Source of the DNA: an uncultured Lachnospiraceae bacterium
Lineage (GTDB): Bacteria > Bacillota > Clostridia > Lachnospirales > Lachnospiraceae
Assembly (NCBI GenBank): GCA_949840915.1
Contig: CATKXY010000017.1
Span: 1-48,300, forward strand
Direction: 5' to 3'
Length of the DNA stretch: 48,300 nucleotides
The notes under the pieces were generated by a model, which saw only the letters and a program-made list of their open reading frames with translations, had not been told where the DNA came from and did no database searches. A program made the translations under genes and the position numbers. Shown in pieces: positions 35,046 through 43,422 of this stretch. Position 1 is the first letter of the stretch. The number at the start of each line of letters is the position of its first letter.

Positions 35046-38000
35046 ATGGGAAATGTAAGGCGTATTTATGTGGAGAAAAAGGAGCCGTTTGCAGTCAAGG
35101 CCAGGGAGCTGCACGAGGAGCTGAAAAACTATCTCGGTGTTCGGGCAGACAGAGTCCGTGTGTTTATCCGCTATGATGTGGAGAATGTCTCGGACGAAGT
35201 GTTTGAGAGAGCCTGCAGGACTGTGTTTGCGGAGCCTCCGGTGGACGAGCTGTACGAGGAGAGCATTGAGATTCCCGCGGACGGACATGTGTTTTCCGTG
35301 GAGTTTCTGCCCGGACAGTTTGACCAGAGAGCGGATTCGGCAGTGCAGTGTATACAATTTTTGGATGAGAATGAGAATCCTGTTATCAGGACTGCGGTGA
35401 CCTATCTGATACAGGGCTCAATCAGCGAGGAAGAGCTTTCCCGCGTCAAGGCCTATTGCATCAACCCCGTAGATTCCCGGGAGACCGATATGGTGAAGCC
35501 CGACACTCTGATCACGGTGTTTGACGAGCCTGCGGATGTGGCGGTTTTTGAGGGATTTGCGGATATGCGGGAGAGGGAGCTTGAAAAGCTCTATGACTCC
35601 CTGGGACTTGCCATGACCTTCAAGGATTTTCTGCATATTCAGAAATATTTCCATGACGATGAGAAACGTGACCCTTCCATGACGGAGATTCGTGTGCTGG
35701 ATACCTACTGGTCGGATCATTGCCGTCATACCACCTTCTCCACGGAGCTCAAGGAAGTGGAGTTTGGCGAGGGGTATTATCGTTCCCCCATCGAGACGAC
35801 GTATCAGAGCTATCTGGACACCAGGACAGATATTTTTGCGGGCAGAGAGGATAAATTTGTCTGTCTGATGGATCTGGCGCTGATGGCCATGCGCAAATTA
35901 AAAAAGGACGGAAAGCTCTCCGATATGGAAGAGTCCGATGAGATCAACGCCTGTTCCGTCATAGTCCCTGTGGAGATGGATTACGGCGATTATACGGAGA
36001 CGGAGGAGTGGCTGGTATTCTTTAAGAATGAGACGCACAATCATCCCACGGAGATCGAGCCGTTCGGCGGCGCTGCCACCTGTCTGGGCGGCGCAATCCG
36101 GGATCCCTTGTCCGGCCGCGGCTATGTATATCAGGCCATGCGCGTCACGGGTGCGGCAGACCCCACGGTTCCCGTGTCAGAGACGCTTAAGGGTAAGCTC
36201 TCCCAAAAGAAGCTTGTGCGCGGCGCGGCTGCCGGATATTCTTCCTACGGCAATCAGATCGGCCTGGCCACGGGCTTTGTGAAAGAGATCTATCATCCCG
36301 ATTATGTGGCTAAGAGAATGGAGATCGGCGCAGTGATGGGCGCGGCTCCCAGAAAGAATGTGAAGCGCGAGACCTCTGATCCCGGGGATGTCATCATTTT
36401 GCTGGGGGGACGCACCGGAAGAGACGGCTGTGGCGGAGCTACCGGCTCCTCCAAGGTTCACACGGAGAGCTCTATTGAGACCTGCGGAGCGGAGGTGCAG
36501 AAGGGAAACGCGCCCACGGAGAGAAAGATTCAGAGGCTGTTCCGCCGTGCGGAGGTCAGCCGCCTGATCAAAAAGTGTAATGATTTCGGCGCCGGCGGTG
36601 TGTCTGTGGCCATTGGAGAGCTGGCTGACGGGCTTTCTGTGGATCTTGATAAGGTCCCCAAGAAATACGCGGGTCTTGACGGCACGGAGCTTGCGATCTC
36701 CGAATCTCAGGAGCGTATGGCGGTGGTAGTTGCGCCCGCGGATGCGGCAGAATTCCTTGGATATGCGGCGGAGGAGAATCTGGAGGCTGTGGAGGTGGCT
36801 GTGGTCACTGAGGAGCCCAGACTGGTGCTCAACTGGCGCGGCAGACAGATTGTGAATTTAAAGAGGGCGTTTCTGGATACAAACGGCGCCCATCAGGAGA
36901 CCTGCGTCAAGGTGGATATTCCCTCGGAGGAGGAAAACTATTTTGATAAATGGTCCGTTCCCGCAGTGGGAGAATGTCTGGAAGCAGGCGATGTGAAAGG
37001 AGCCTGGCTGACGCTTTTGAACGATCTGAATGTCTGCTCACAGAAGGGTCTGGTGGAGATGTTTGACTCCTCTATCGGCACGGGCAGTGTTTTGATGCCT
37101 TATGGCGGTAAGTATCAGCTGACAGAGACTCAGTCCATGGTGGCAAAGCTCCCGGTGCTGCGGGGCAGAACCGATACCGTCACCATGATGGCTCACGGCT
37201 TTGATCCGTATCTGTCCTCCTGGAGCCCCTATCACGGCGCAATCTATGCAGTCGTGGAGTCCATGGCAAAGATCGTGGCCTCCGGCGGCGACTATAAAAA
37301 GATCCGGTTTACCTTTCAGGAATATTTCCGCAGGATGACCGGAGATCCTGCGCGCTGGAGTCAGCCCTTCGCGGCGCTTTTAGGTGCCTATGACGCGCAG
37401 ATCGGTTTCGGGCTGCCCTCCATCGGCGGCAAAGACAGTATGTCCGGCACCTTCAATGATATTGATGTACCGCCCACACTGGTCTCCTTTGCAGTGGATG
37501 TGGCAAAGAGCGGAGACATTATAACTCCGGAGTTGAAACAGCCCGGCAATGTGCTGGTGCGTTTTCGTATTGAAAAGGACGATTTTGACATTCCCATGTA
37601 CGATGATGTGGCTGAGCTGTATGATTTTGTCGGCGGTCTCATGCAGGAGAGGGCGATTGTTTCCGCATATGCGGCTGATGCCAGAGGCGTAGCGGCAGCT
37701 CTGTCCAAGATGGCGTTTGGCAATAAGCTTGGCGTAAAGATCGATGATGAAGTGACCACGGATGATCTGTTTGAGAATGCGCTGGGCGATATTGTGGCGG
37801 AGGTACTGCCGGAGAAGCTGTCTGCGCTGCTTGATTCGAAGTATGACGTGACGCTCATCGGTACGGTGACACAGCAGGCTGAGTTTGCCATGGGAGATGT
37901 GAGAATCACCATGGAGGAGGCGCTTGAGGCTTGGACCTCCAAACTGGAAAAGGTGTTCCCCACCAAGGCTGTGCAGAACAGAGACGCAGTGGAGAGCAAA

Positions 38001-38843
38001 TGTTACAAAGGGGACAGCGTCTATGTCTGCAGGCATAAGGTTGCAAAGCCTACGGTGTTCATTCCCGTGTTCCCCGGAACCAACTGTGAGTATGATTCGG
38101 CAAGAGCGTTTGAGCGGGCCGGAGCAAAGGTGATAACGAAGGTGTTTAAGAACCTAACGCCTCAGGATATCCGCAGCTCTGTGGAGGAGTACGAGAAAGC
38201 GATTGGGCAGGCACAGATTATTATGTTCCCCGGAGGTTTCTCCGCGGGAGACGAGCCGGACGGCAGCGCGAAGTTTTTTGCCACCGCATTCCAGAACGAG
38301 AAGATGAAGGAGGCGGTGATGAAGCTGCTCGGAGAGAGAGACGGCCTGGCGCTGGGTATCTGTAACGGTTTTCAGGCGCTGATCAAGCTTGGACTGCTGC
38401 CCTACGGAGAGATCGTGGGACAGAGTGCAGATTCTCCCACGTTGACATTCAACACCATCAACCGCCATATTTCCAAGATGGTATACACGAAGGTAGTCTC
38501 CAACAAGTCCCCTTGGCTGCAGGGTGCAGTACCCGGGGAGACTTACTGTAATCCTGCTTCACATGGAGAGGGAAGATTTGTAGCTCCGAAGGAATGGATC
38601 GACAAACTGTTTGAGAACGGGCAGGTGGCAACCCAGTACGCGGATTTTGCGGGCAATGTGAGTATGGATGAGGAGTATAATATCAATGGCTCTTACTGTG
38701 CGATAGAGGGAATCACTTCCCCCGACGGGCGGTGCTTCGGCAAGATGGTACATTCCGAGAGACGTGACAGCGCGGTGGCAATGAATATCTACGGAGAGCA
38801 GGATATGAAGATATTTGAGTCAGGTGTGGAGTACTTCAGTTAG
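35046..38843 (+). CDS. purL: Phosphoribosylformylglycinamidine synthase PurL, single-chain form
   Basis: 1265 aa, of the long single-chain type found in many Clostridia. N-terminal PurS-like part, linker with DTYWSDHCRHTTF (about residue 218-230), FGAM synthetase core (FKNETHNHPTEIEPFGGAATCLGGAIRDP; second half GGKDSMSGTF), and a C-terminal class I glutaminase domain (VFPGTNCEYDSARAFERAGA; nucleophile C1106 in LGICNGFQALIKLGLLP; histidine in ASHGEGRF). It converts FGAR, ATP and glutamine to FGAM in purine synthesis. GAGGAAG ribosome site. Unlike usual practice no other pur gene is adjacent, and there is no room for a purine riboswitch in the 45-nt gap upstream. Confidence 0.95.
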   Translation: MGNVRRIYVEKKEPFAVKARELHEELKNYLGVRADRVRVFIRYDVENVSDEVFERACRTVFAEPPVDELYEESIEIPADGHVFSVEFLPGQFDQRADSAVQCIQFLDENENPVIRTAVTYLIQGSISEEELSRVKAYCINPVDSRETDMVKPDTLITVFDEPADVAVFEGFADMRERELEKLYDSLGLAMTFKDFLHIQKYFHDDEKRDPSMTEIRVLDTYWSDHCRHTTFSTELKEVEFGEGYYRSPIETTYQSYLDTRTDIFAGREDKFVCLMDLALMAMRKLKKDGKLSDMEESDEINACSVIVPVEMDYGDYTETEEWLVFFKNETHNHPTEIEPFGGAATCLGGAIRDPLSGRGYVYQAMRVTGAADPTVPVSETLKGKLSQKKLVRGAAAGYSSYGNQIGLATGFVKEIYHPDYVAKRMEIGAVMGAAPRKNVKRETSDPGDVIILLGGRTGRDGCGGATGSSKVHTESSIETCGAEVQKGNAPTERKIQRLFRRAEVSRLIKKCNDFGAGGVSVAIGELADGLSVDLDKVPKKYAGLDGTELAISESQERMAVVVAPADAAEFLGYAAEENLEAVEVAVVTEEPRLVLNWRGRQIVNLKRAFLDTNGAHQETCVKVDIPSEEENYFDKWSVPAVGECLEAGDVKGAWLTLLNDLNVCSQKGLVEMFDSSIGTGSVLMPYGGKYQLTETQSMVAKLPVLRGRTDTVTMMAHGFDPYLSSWSPYHGAIYAVVESMAKIVASGGDYKKIRFTFQEYFRRMTGDPARWSQPFAALLGAYDAQIGFGLPSIGGKDSMSGTFNDIDVPPTLVSFAVDVAKSGDIITPELKQPGNVLVRFRIEKDDFDIPMYDDVAELYDFVGGLMQERAIVSAYAADARGVAAALSKMAFGNKLGVKIDDEVTTDDLFENALGDIVAEVLPEKLSALLDSKYDVTLIGTVTQQAEFAMGDVRITMEEALEAWTSKLEKVFPTKAVQNRDAVESKCYKGDSVYVCRHKVAKPTVFIPVFPGTNCEYDSARAFERAGAKVITKVFKNLTPQDIRSSVEEYEKAIGQAQIIMFPGGFSAGDEPDGSAKFFATAFQNEKMKEAVMKLLGERDGLALGICNGFQALIKLGLLPYGEIVGQSADSPTLTFNTINRHISKMVYTKVVSNKSPWLQGAVPGETYCNPASHGEGRFVAPKEWIDKLFENGQVATQYADFAGNVSMDEEYNINGSYCAIEGITSPDGRCFGKMVHSERRDSAVAMNIYGEQDMKIFESGVEYFS

Positions 38844-38887
38844 CAGGCCGCGGGTCGAGGCTTACACGATAGTTGTTGACATGAGAG

Positions 38888-38916
38888 CTGACAAACGGCT
38901 TCGGCCGTGATATAAT
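38888..38916 (+). promoter_or_regulatory. Promoter of EAL/HDOD gene
   Basis: CTGACA (38888-38893), 17-bp spacer, TATAAT (38911-38916) with extended TGA. The spacer holds a perfect ACGGC-TTCG-GCCGT dyad (38895-38908), a possible regulator site. Confidence 0.7.
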
Positions 38917-38973
38917 GACGGCAGGAATGGAAGAGACCGGACGAAATTTACATTTATGGAGAGAGGTGTTTGT

Positions 38974-40200
38974 ATGTTAGCAGTTTTGATTCCGCTTTTT
39001 GACGATAAGATGTCTGTGAGCGCGTATTCTATTTTTACGCAGAGGAACAATTTGCTGTTGAATCCGGCGATGCAGGGAACAGGACAGCATGACGGGGCTG
39101 CCCGGGTGGAAGGTCTGGAGCTGGTCCGCAGCGTAGGGCTGGAGACACTGGCAGATGACAAGGAAGTGTTTGTACCCGTGACCAATATTTCAATATTTGC
39201 CGATCTGGAAAGTCAGTGCAATGCCGCGCCGGAGCGGATTGTCTTCCTGATCGATAACACGATTCCTCCCATTGAAATGTATATCACTCGTCTCAGGGAA
39301 CTGAAGCAGAAAGGTTATAAGCTGGCGATACGCAAGCTGGCGGTATCGGAGTTTGAAAACTATCGCGAGGTCTTGTCCCTGGTGGACTATGTGCTGTTGA
39401 ATAATCACAAGATCGCCATAGACAAGGCTAAGATCTACTTTGGCAAGCTCTTTCCGAATGTGAAGCTCTGCGCGGGCAATATCGACGACATGAAGATTTA
39501 TGAGTCTCTGGTGGCGCAGGGCGGCTACAGCCTGTATGAGGGAAACTTTTATCGTCTTCCGGTGGCCAAGGGTGATCATCAGGTAGCGCCTCTGAAGCTT
39601 AACTATATCGAACTCCTCAATATTGTCAACGCTGAAGACTTTGATCTGCAGAGGGCAGCGGACATCATCGGGAGAGACACGGCCCTGACTATTTCGCTGC
39701 TGGGCATGGTGAACCGTATGACGGTCAATTCCGAGATCGCCAGTATCCGCCATGCGGCGGCTATGCTGGGGCAGAGAGAGTTAAAGAGATGGATCAACAC
39801 GGCTGTGGCAGGACAGTTATATGCGGATAAGCCCAGTGAGGTTACCAGACTTTCCCTGCTTCGGGCCAGATTTGCCGAGAATCTGGCAGGCGGTTTTGGA
39901 TTGGCCATGCAGAAGGATGAACTGTTCCTTATGGGATTGTTCTCCGTGCTGGATGTGATTCTGGAGAAGCCTATGAAGGAAGCTTTGGAGTATATGAAAG
40001 TGACCGGAGAGATCAGGAAAGCGCTGCTGGACAGAAGCGGTGTGCTGGCGCCGGTGTATGAGTTTATGCTGCAGTATGAATGCGCTGACTGGCAGGAGGT
40101 ATCACGTCAGATGATATTGAAAAATCTGGATGATGATGCGGTTCAGAACGCTTACACGGACGCATTGGAGTGGTATAGGAATCTGATCGTAAAGGATTAA
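38974..40200 (+). CDS. Degenerate EAL + HDOD signalling protein
   Basis: 408 aa from the ATG at 38974 (GAGAGAGGTG upstream; an ATG at 38956 has none). N-terminal EAL-like half (about 1-200): KMSVSAYSIF, VPVTNISIF, LIDNTIPPIEMYI, YKLAIRKLAVSEF, VDYVLLNN align with the YuxH/CdgJ-type layout, but the E-A/V-L and DDFG/K-I-D metal and catalytic motifs are lost, so c-di-GMP hydrolysis is unlikely. C-terminal HDOD half (about 200-390): LLNIVNAEDFDLQRAADIIGRD, ALTISLLGMVNRM, LGQRELKRWI. Such proteins are thought to act as signalling scaffolds. Own promoter; MATE gene follows after 30 nt. Confidence 0.82.
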   Translation: MLAVLIPLFDDKMSVSAYSIFTQRNNLLLNPAMQGTGQHDGAARVEGLELVRSVGLETLADDKEVFVPVTNISIFADLESQCNAAPERIVFLIDNTIPPIEMYITRLRELKQKGYKLAIRKLAVSEFENYREVLSLVDYVLLNNHKIAIDKAKIYFGKLFPNVKLCAGNIDDMKIYESLVAQGGYSLYEGNFYRLPVAKGDHQVAPLKLNYIELLNIVNAEDFDLQRAADIIGRDTALTISLLGMVNRMTVNSEIASIRHAAAMLGQRELKRWINTAVAGQLYADKPSEVTRLSLLRARFAENLAGGFGLAMQKDELFLMGLFSVLDVILEKPMKEALEYMKVTGEIRKALLDRSGVLAPVYEFMLQYECADWQEVSRQMILKNLDDDAVQNAYTDALEWYRNLIVKD

Positions 40201-40230
40201 GCGTTAAAAGACTGATAAAAGGAATCGTAT

Positions 40231-41622
40231 ATGACAGATGTGAAGGCCGAATTATCCGGCAGAGATGCAAATTTCAGAGAGGAAAGTTTGAACGGCAGTC
40301 TATGGAAGGTTCTATTATCCGTAGGACTGCCGCTGGCATTATATCAGAGTCTGAACCAGCTTTTTAAGATACTGGACACAATGATGGCTTCCCATATAAG
40401 CAGTCAGTCGGTGTCGGCGGTGGCATATCTGTCCCAGATCAGTATCTTTTTAAGCTCCATCGGGGCAGGGCTTGCGGTGGGTTCCGGCATCAAGATCAGC
40501 CGTGCCTACGGCGAGGGCGATTACCGGATGGTTAAACAACGGGTCAGCAGTCTCTATGCGATCTGTGTGGCCATCGGAGCGGTGATCCTCGCAGGTATTT
40601 TCCCCTTTGTCGAAGAGTTTCTGGCTCTGGCGGGCACGCCCGATGCGCTGATCGAGGAGGGCTGTGCTTATTTCCGTGTGGAGTTGGTGTGTCTTGTGGT
40701 GCAGGTGTTTAACGGAGTCTATATCTCTGTGGAGCGTGCCAGAGGCAATTCCAGAAAGATTATGTATCTTAATTTTATAGTGATAGCGGTGAAGCTGGGA
40801 TTGACGGCGTTTTTTGTATATGTGCTGGAGGGAGATCTGGTTATGATCTCCTGGGCGTCCCTTATCTCTCAGGCTGTCCTGGCATTTCTGGGTGTGGCGA
40901 ACAGTCTCAGAGATGCTGACAATGCTTTCGGTTTTTCTCTGAGGGCAGTGACATTAAAAAGGATGGTGGTGGGACCTATGGTGAGTCAGTCTTTTCCTGT
41001 GATGGTGGAAAAGATGGCGTTTGCTTTCGGCAAGACAGTGGTCAATGCCATGAGCGTTATGTATGGGGAACTGACAGTGGGGGCGCTGGGGGTCTCCAAC
41101 AATCTGGGCGGTATCGGTACGAATCCGCAGAACGGGATACAGGAGGGCGGCGCGGCGATCATCAGCCAGAATATGGGAGCCGGAAAGCCGGAACGGGCGA
41201 TTGCGGCTTTTTGGCGCGTGCTGGTGCTGAATCTGATCATCGGTGCATTTTTCATGATGCTGACGCTGGTATTTCTGGATCCGCTTGCCGGGTGGTTTGA
41301 CGGGGAAGATCCCCTGTTTCACCGGCTGATCATGGATGTCTATCAATACGAAGCGCTGGGCGTATTGACTTTGGGAATCAATGCCTCTGTCATGTCTCTG
41401 CTCTATGGTCTGGGAAAGACGAGGCTCACGCTGGCCATTAATTTTTCACGGGTGTTTATCTTTCGGATTCCCGTGCTCTGGGCGCTGCAGCGTTTTACCG
41501 AGCTGGGAGTGGAGAGCGTGGGAATCGTGATGCTGGTGAGCAATGTCTCTGTGGGCGTTGTGGCCGCCATTGTGGGGGCAGTGGTGATCCGCGGGCTGCG
41601 CAGGAAAAGCAGGGAGAGGTAA
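40231..41622 (+). CDS. MATE-family efflux transporter
   Basis: 463 aa, twelve membrane helices in two MATE bundles. LPLALYQSLNQLFKILDTMMASHISSQSVSAVAYLSQISIF at the start and AAIISQNMGAGKPERAIAAFWRVLVLNLIIGAFFM in the second half are typical. Exports cationic drugs or metabolites against a Na+ or H+ gradient, so it could use gradients set by the Mrp-like complex. AAAAGGAA ribosome site. Ends in a basic tail (GLRRKSRER). No terminator seen after it. Confidence 0.9.
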   Translation: MTDVKAELSGRDANFREESLNGSLWKVLLSVGLPLALYQSLNQLFKILDTMMASHISSQSVSAVAYLSQISIFLSSIGAGLAVGSGIKISRAYGEGDYRMVKQRVSSLYAICVAIGAVILAGIFPFVEEFLALAGTPDALIEEGCAYFRVELVCLVVQVFNGVYISVERARGNSRKIMYLNFIVIAVKLGLTAFFVYVLEGDLVMISWASLISQAVLAFLGVANSLRDADNAFGFSLRAVTLKRMVVGPMVSQSFPVMVEKMAFAFGKTVVNAMSVMYGELTVGALGVSNNLGGIGTNPQNGIQEGGAAIISQNMGAGKPERAIAAFWRVLVLNLIIGAFFMMLTLVFLDPLAGWFDGEDPLFHRLIMDVYQYEALGVLTLGINASVMSLLYGLGKTRLTLAINFSRVFIFRIPVLWALQRFTELGVESVGIVMLVSNVSVGVVAAIVGAVVIRGLRRKSRER

Positions 41623-41682
41623 GCTGGGGCTTTCTACGGGTGTGAGGACCAGACCCCGATCAGGACGAAAGAAGAGGAGATT

Positions 41683-41730
41683 ATGCCGGATGATTTTATC
41701 GGGCGCATGATCCGGGCAGCCATCGAATGA
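41683..41730 (+). CDS. Tiny ORF, probable gene remnant
   Basis: 15 codons (MPDDFIGRMIRAAIE) behind a good AGAGGAGA ribosome site, stopping at 41728-41730. Likely the surviving start of a lost gene; not recognised. Confidence 0.3.
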   Translation: MPDDFIGRMIRAAIE

Positions 41731-41740
41731 TTCCCAATAG

Positions 41741-41920
41741 ATGATGTATTGCACTTTTTGTCGAAAACAAATCACGGACAATGCCGTGCTTTGCCTATAC
41801 TGCGGAATGTCCACCCCACAGAGCGACGAGTTGGCGGTGCTGGTGACCGCGGCGCGCATTGGCGATCAGGATGCTCCTGCGGAGGAGAGGATGATTATAT
41901 CAGCAATGAGGCCTCGATGA
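41741..41920 (+). pseudogene. Truncated zinc-ribbon protein remnant
   Basis: 59 codons starting MMYCTFCRKQITDNAVLCLYCG: a zinc ribbon with two CxxC pairs (C4, C7, C18, C21), then ELAVLVTAARIGDQDA, which resembles the start of a sigma-factor-like or other longer protein, then nonsense and a stop. The frame breaks near 41875. No ribosome site. Interpreted as the 5' piece of a decayed gene. Confidence 0.5.
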
Positions 41921-42066
41921 TCCGCATCGACTATGTTGACGGCATGGACCGGTATGAGGGCCGGCATATCACGTTCAGCATTGACCCGGCCACTACCTGT
42001 TGGCCCAGCGACACGTCGCTTCCCCTTGGGCAGCCCATCGCCAGGGAGATCCGTATTGTCGGCTAA
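41878..42066 (+). pseudogene. 3' fragment of a second decayed gene
   Basis: In the frame ending at 42066 the stretch IRIDYVDGMDRYEGRHITFSID to PLGQPIAREIRIVG reads like the C-terminus of a beta-rich secreted or membrane protein. The same frame upstream of 41878 has no sense, so the 5' part is missing. Adjacent to the zinc-ribbon remnant, suggesting a deletion fused two gene pieces. No gene is seen in 42067-42281 apart from the promoter at 42095-42123 and the leader of the next gene. Confidence 0.4.
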
Positions 42067-42094
42067 AAACCGGAAACTTATTCAAGTGAGATGC

Positions 42095-42123
42095 TTGACA
42101 ATGAGTATGCAAGGCTGTAAAAT
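42095..42123 (+). promoter_or_regulatory. Promoter of Rpn-type gene
   Basis: TTGACA (42095-42100), 17-bp spacer, TAAAAT (42118-42123). It leaves an unusually long leader of about 150 nt before the ATG at 42282; no folded element was recognised in it. Confidence 0.7.
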
Positions 42124-42281
42124 GAATTTACGAAACATAAAATCACAGTTAGATTATTCCAGCTTTTCTGTGGCAGTTCTGCCATGGCTGTTATGCCTTT
42201 TTCCACTAAATGAAATACAGATGAATATGGATGGTGGCGGAGGGCTGGTGATTGCCATAATCCTCCGTAGACAGGAGGATT

Positions 42282-43268
42282 ATGGGAAAATATGATGATG
42301 CGATGTATCGCTACCTGTCTGACAACGACAGGTTTGCGGATCTGTTCAATGCCGTGCTCTTTGACGGCAGGACAGTAGTGCGGGGAGAATTATTGGAGGA
42401 CGCCTCGGAGCGATTTGTGGATGTTATTTCGGATACCGCTTTGCAGGCGGAGGCCGGAGGAAAGCCTTGCTATGACAATAGTGTCCGGGATATCCGCAAA
42501 CGGATGAAAACGGGAGAGTGTCTGATCATAACGGCGATTGAGAATCAAAATGACATTGACTATGCTATGCCCTGGCGTATGATGCGCTATGATCAGATGG
42601 AATATGGGCGGCAGATACGGGACATTATAAGCTGCCGGAGAGCGGCGCTTGAAAGACAGGGGCAGTCTGTTGGAAACTGGTTGAAGCGACTGCGGCGGGA
42701 GGATAGAATTTCTCCGGTTTTTACAATCTGTTTTTATCATGGAACGAAACCCTGGGACGGGCCGAGAAGTCTGCGTGATATGATGCGGTTTGGGAAAGAG
42801 GCTGATGGCTGGCAGGAGCTGTTTCATGATTATGGCATGACGCTGTTTTGTGCGGGAGAGCGCAATGATCTGTCACGATTTTGTACGAATCTAAAGCTGC
42901 TTCTGGAAGTGCTGCAGCTGCGGCAGGATCAGGACGGACTGCTCAGGCTTTGGAGCGGGGAACTATTTTCGCATTTGGATTTGGAGACGGCAGAGACCAT
43001 GGCGGTGATGACGGACTGTGCGGATATTTTAAAAAGACTGGAGATAACTGAGGAAGGAGGCTGTAATATGTGTCTGGCGGTAGAGGGAATGAGACGAGAC
43101 TGGATGGCGGAGGGAAAAACGGAGGGAGAAGCCAAGGGAATCATAGAGATAGGAATGGAGTTTGGCCTTTCCGAGAATGACATTCTGACGAGGCTGCAGA
43201 ACAAGCTGGGGGTATCGCTGCAGGCGGCGCAGGGGTATCTGTGCATGTTCGGGAAGGCGACAGTGTAG
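42282..43268 (+). CDS. Rpn-family recombination-promoting nuclease / PD-(D/E)XK transposase-like protein
   Basis: 328 aa. N-terminal YRYLSDNDRFADLFNAVLFDGR and ERFVDVISDTA followed by CLIITAIENQNDIDYAMPWRMMRYDQMEYGRQI match the PD-(D/E)XK nuclease pattern of Rpn/YhgA-like proteins: D in VDVI and E-x-Q in AIENQ are the presumed metal-binding residues. The C-terminus has the short repeat WMAEGKTEGEAKGIIEIG typical of the family. Rpn proteins promote RecA-independent DNA exchange in E. coli. CAGGAGG ribosome site, own promoter. Sits next to decayed genes, so it may mark a turnover hot spot. Confidence 0.78.
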   Translation: MGKYDDAMYRYLSDNDRFADLFNAVLFDGRTVVRGELLEDASERFVDVISDTALQAEAGGKPCYDNSVRDIRKRMKTGECLIITAIENQNDIDYAMPWRMMRYDQMEYGRQIRDIISCRRAALERQGQSVGNWLKRLRREDRISPVFTICFYHGTKPWDGPRSLRDMMRFGKEADGWQELFHDYGMTLFCAGERNDLSRFCTNLKLLLEVLQLRQDQDGLLRLWSGELFSHLDLETAETMAVMTDCADILKRLEITEEGGCNMCLAVEGMRRDWMAEGKTEGEAKGIIEIGMEFGLSENDILTRLQNKLGVSLQAAQGYLCMFGKATV

Positions 43269-43327
43269 CGGATTGATCTTCAAGGCTTACATAAGAACCC
43301 TGCCGTGACCATAATATGCCCGTTGGG

Positions 43328-43364
43328 AAAAAAATGGCGGTTGCATATTGCCCGCCGTTTTTTT
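43328..43364 (+). terminator. Terminator of Rpn-type gene, overlapping carAB promoter
   Basis: GGCGG (43336-43340) / CCGCC (43352-43356), extended by a T-G pair and seven A-U pairs (43328-43334 / 43358-43364), 11-nt loop, T7 tract. Confidence 0.85.
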
Positions 43365-43376
43365 GTGTGATATAAT
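43348..43376 (+). promoter_or_regulatory. carAB promoter nested in the upstream terminator
   Basis: TTGCCC (43348-43353) in the terminator loop/3' arm, 17-bp spacer made of the 3' arm and T-tract, TATAAT (43371-43376) with extended TGA. Predicted start near 43383, leaving a leader of about 40 nt before carA, too short for a PyrR attenuator. Confidence 0.7.
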
Positions 43377-43422
43377 AAATCAATTTGAGCATAAAACAGG
43401 CTTGGCTGGGAGAGGAGTACGC

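Noticed and set aside
38876..38881. TTGACA as the -35 of the EAL/HDOD gene
   Set aside because: It is 29 bp from the TATAAT; CTGACA at 38888-38893 has the correct 17-bp spacing.
41749..42066. 105-codon frame as a complete gene
   Set aside because: Its first half is out of frame with the zinc-ribbon reading and makes no sense; only the 3' half looks like protein, so it was treated as a fragment.
43383..43422. PyrR-type attenuator in the carA leader
   Set aside because: The leader is about 40 nt with no terminator/antiterminator pair after the promoter.
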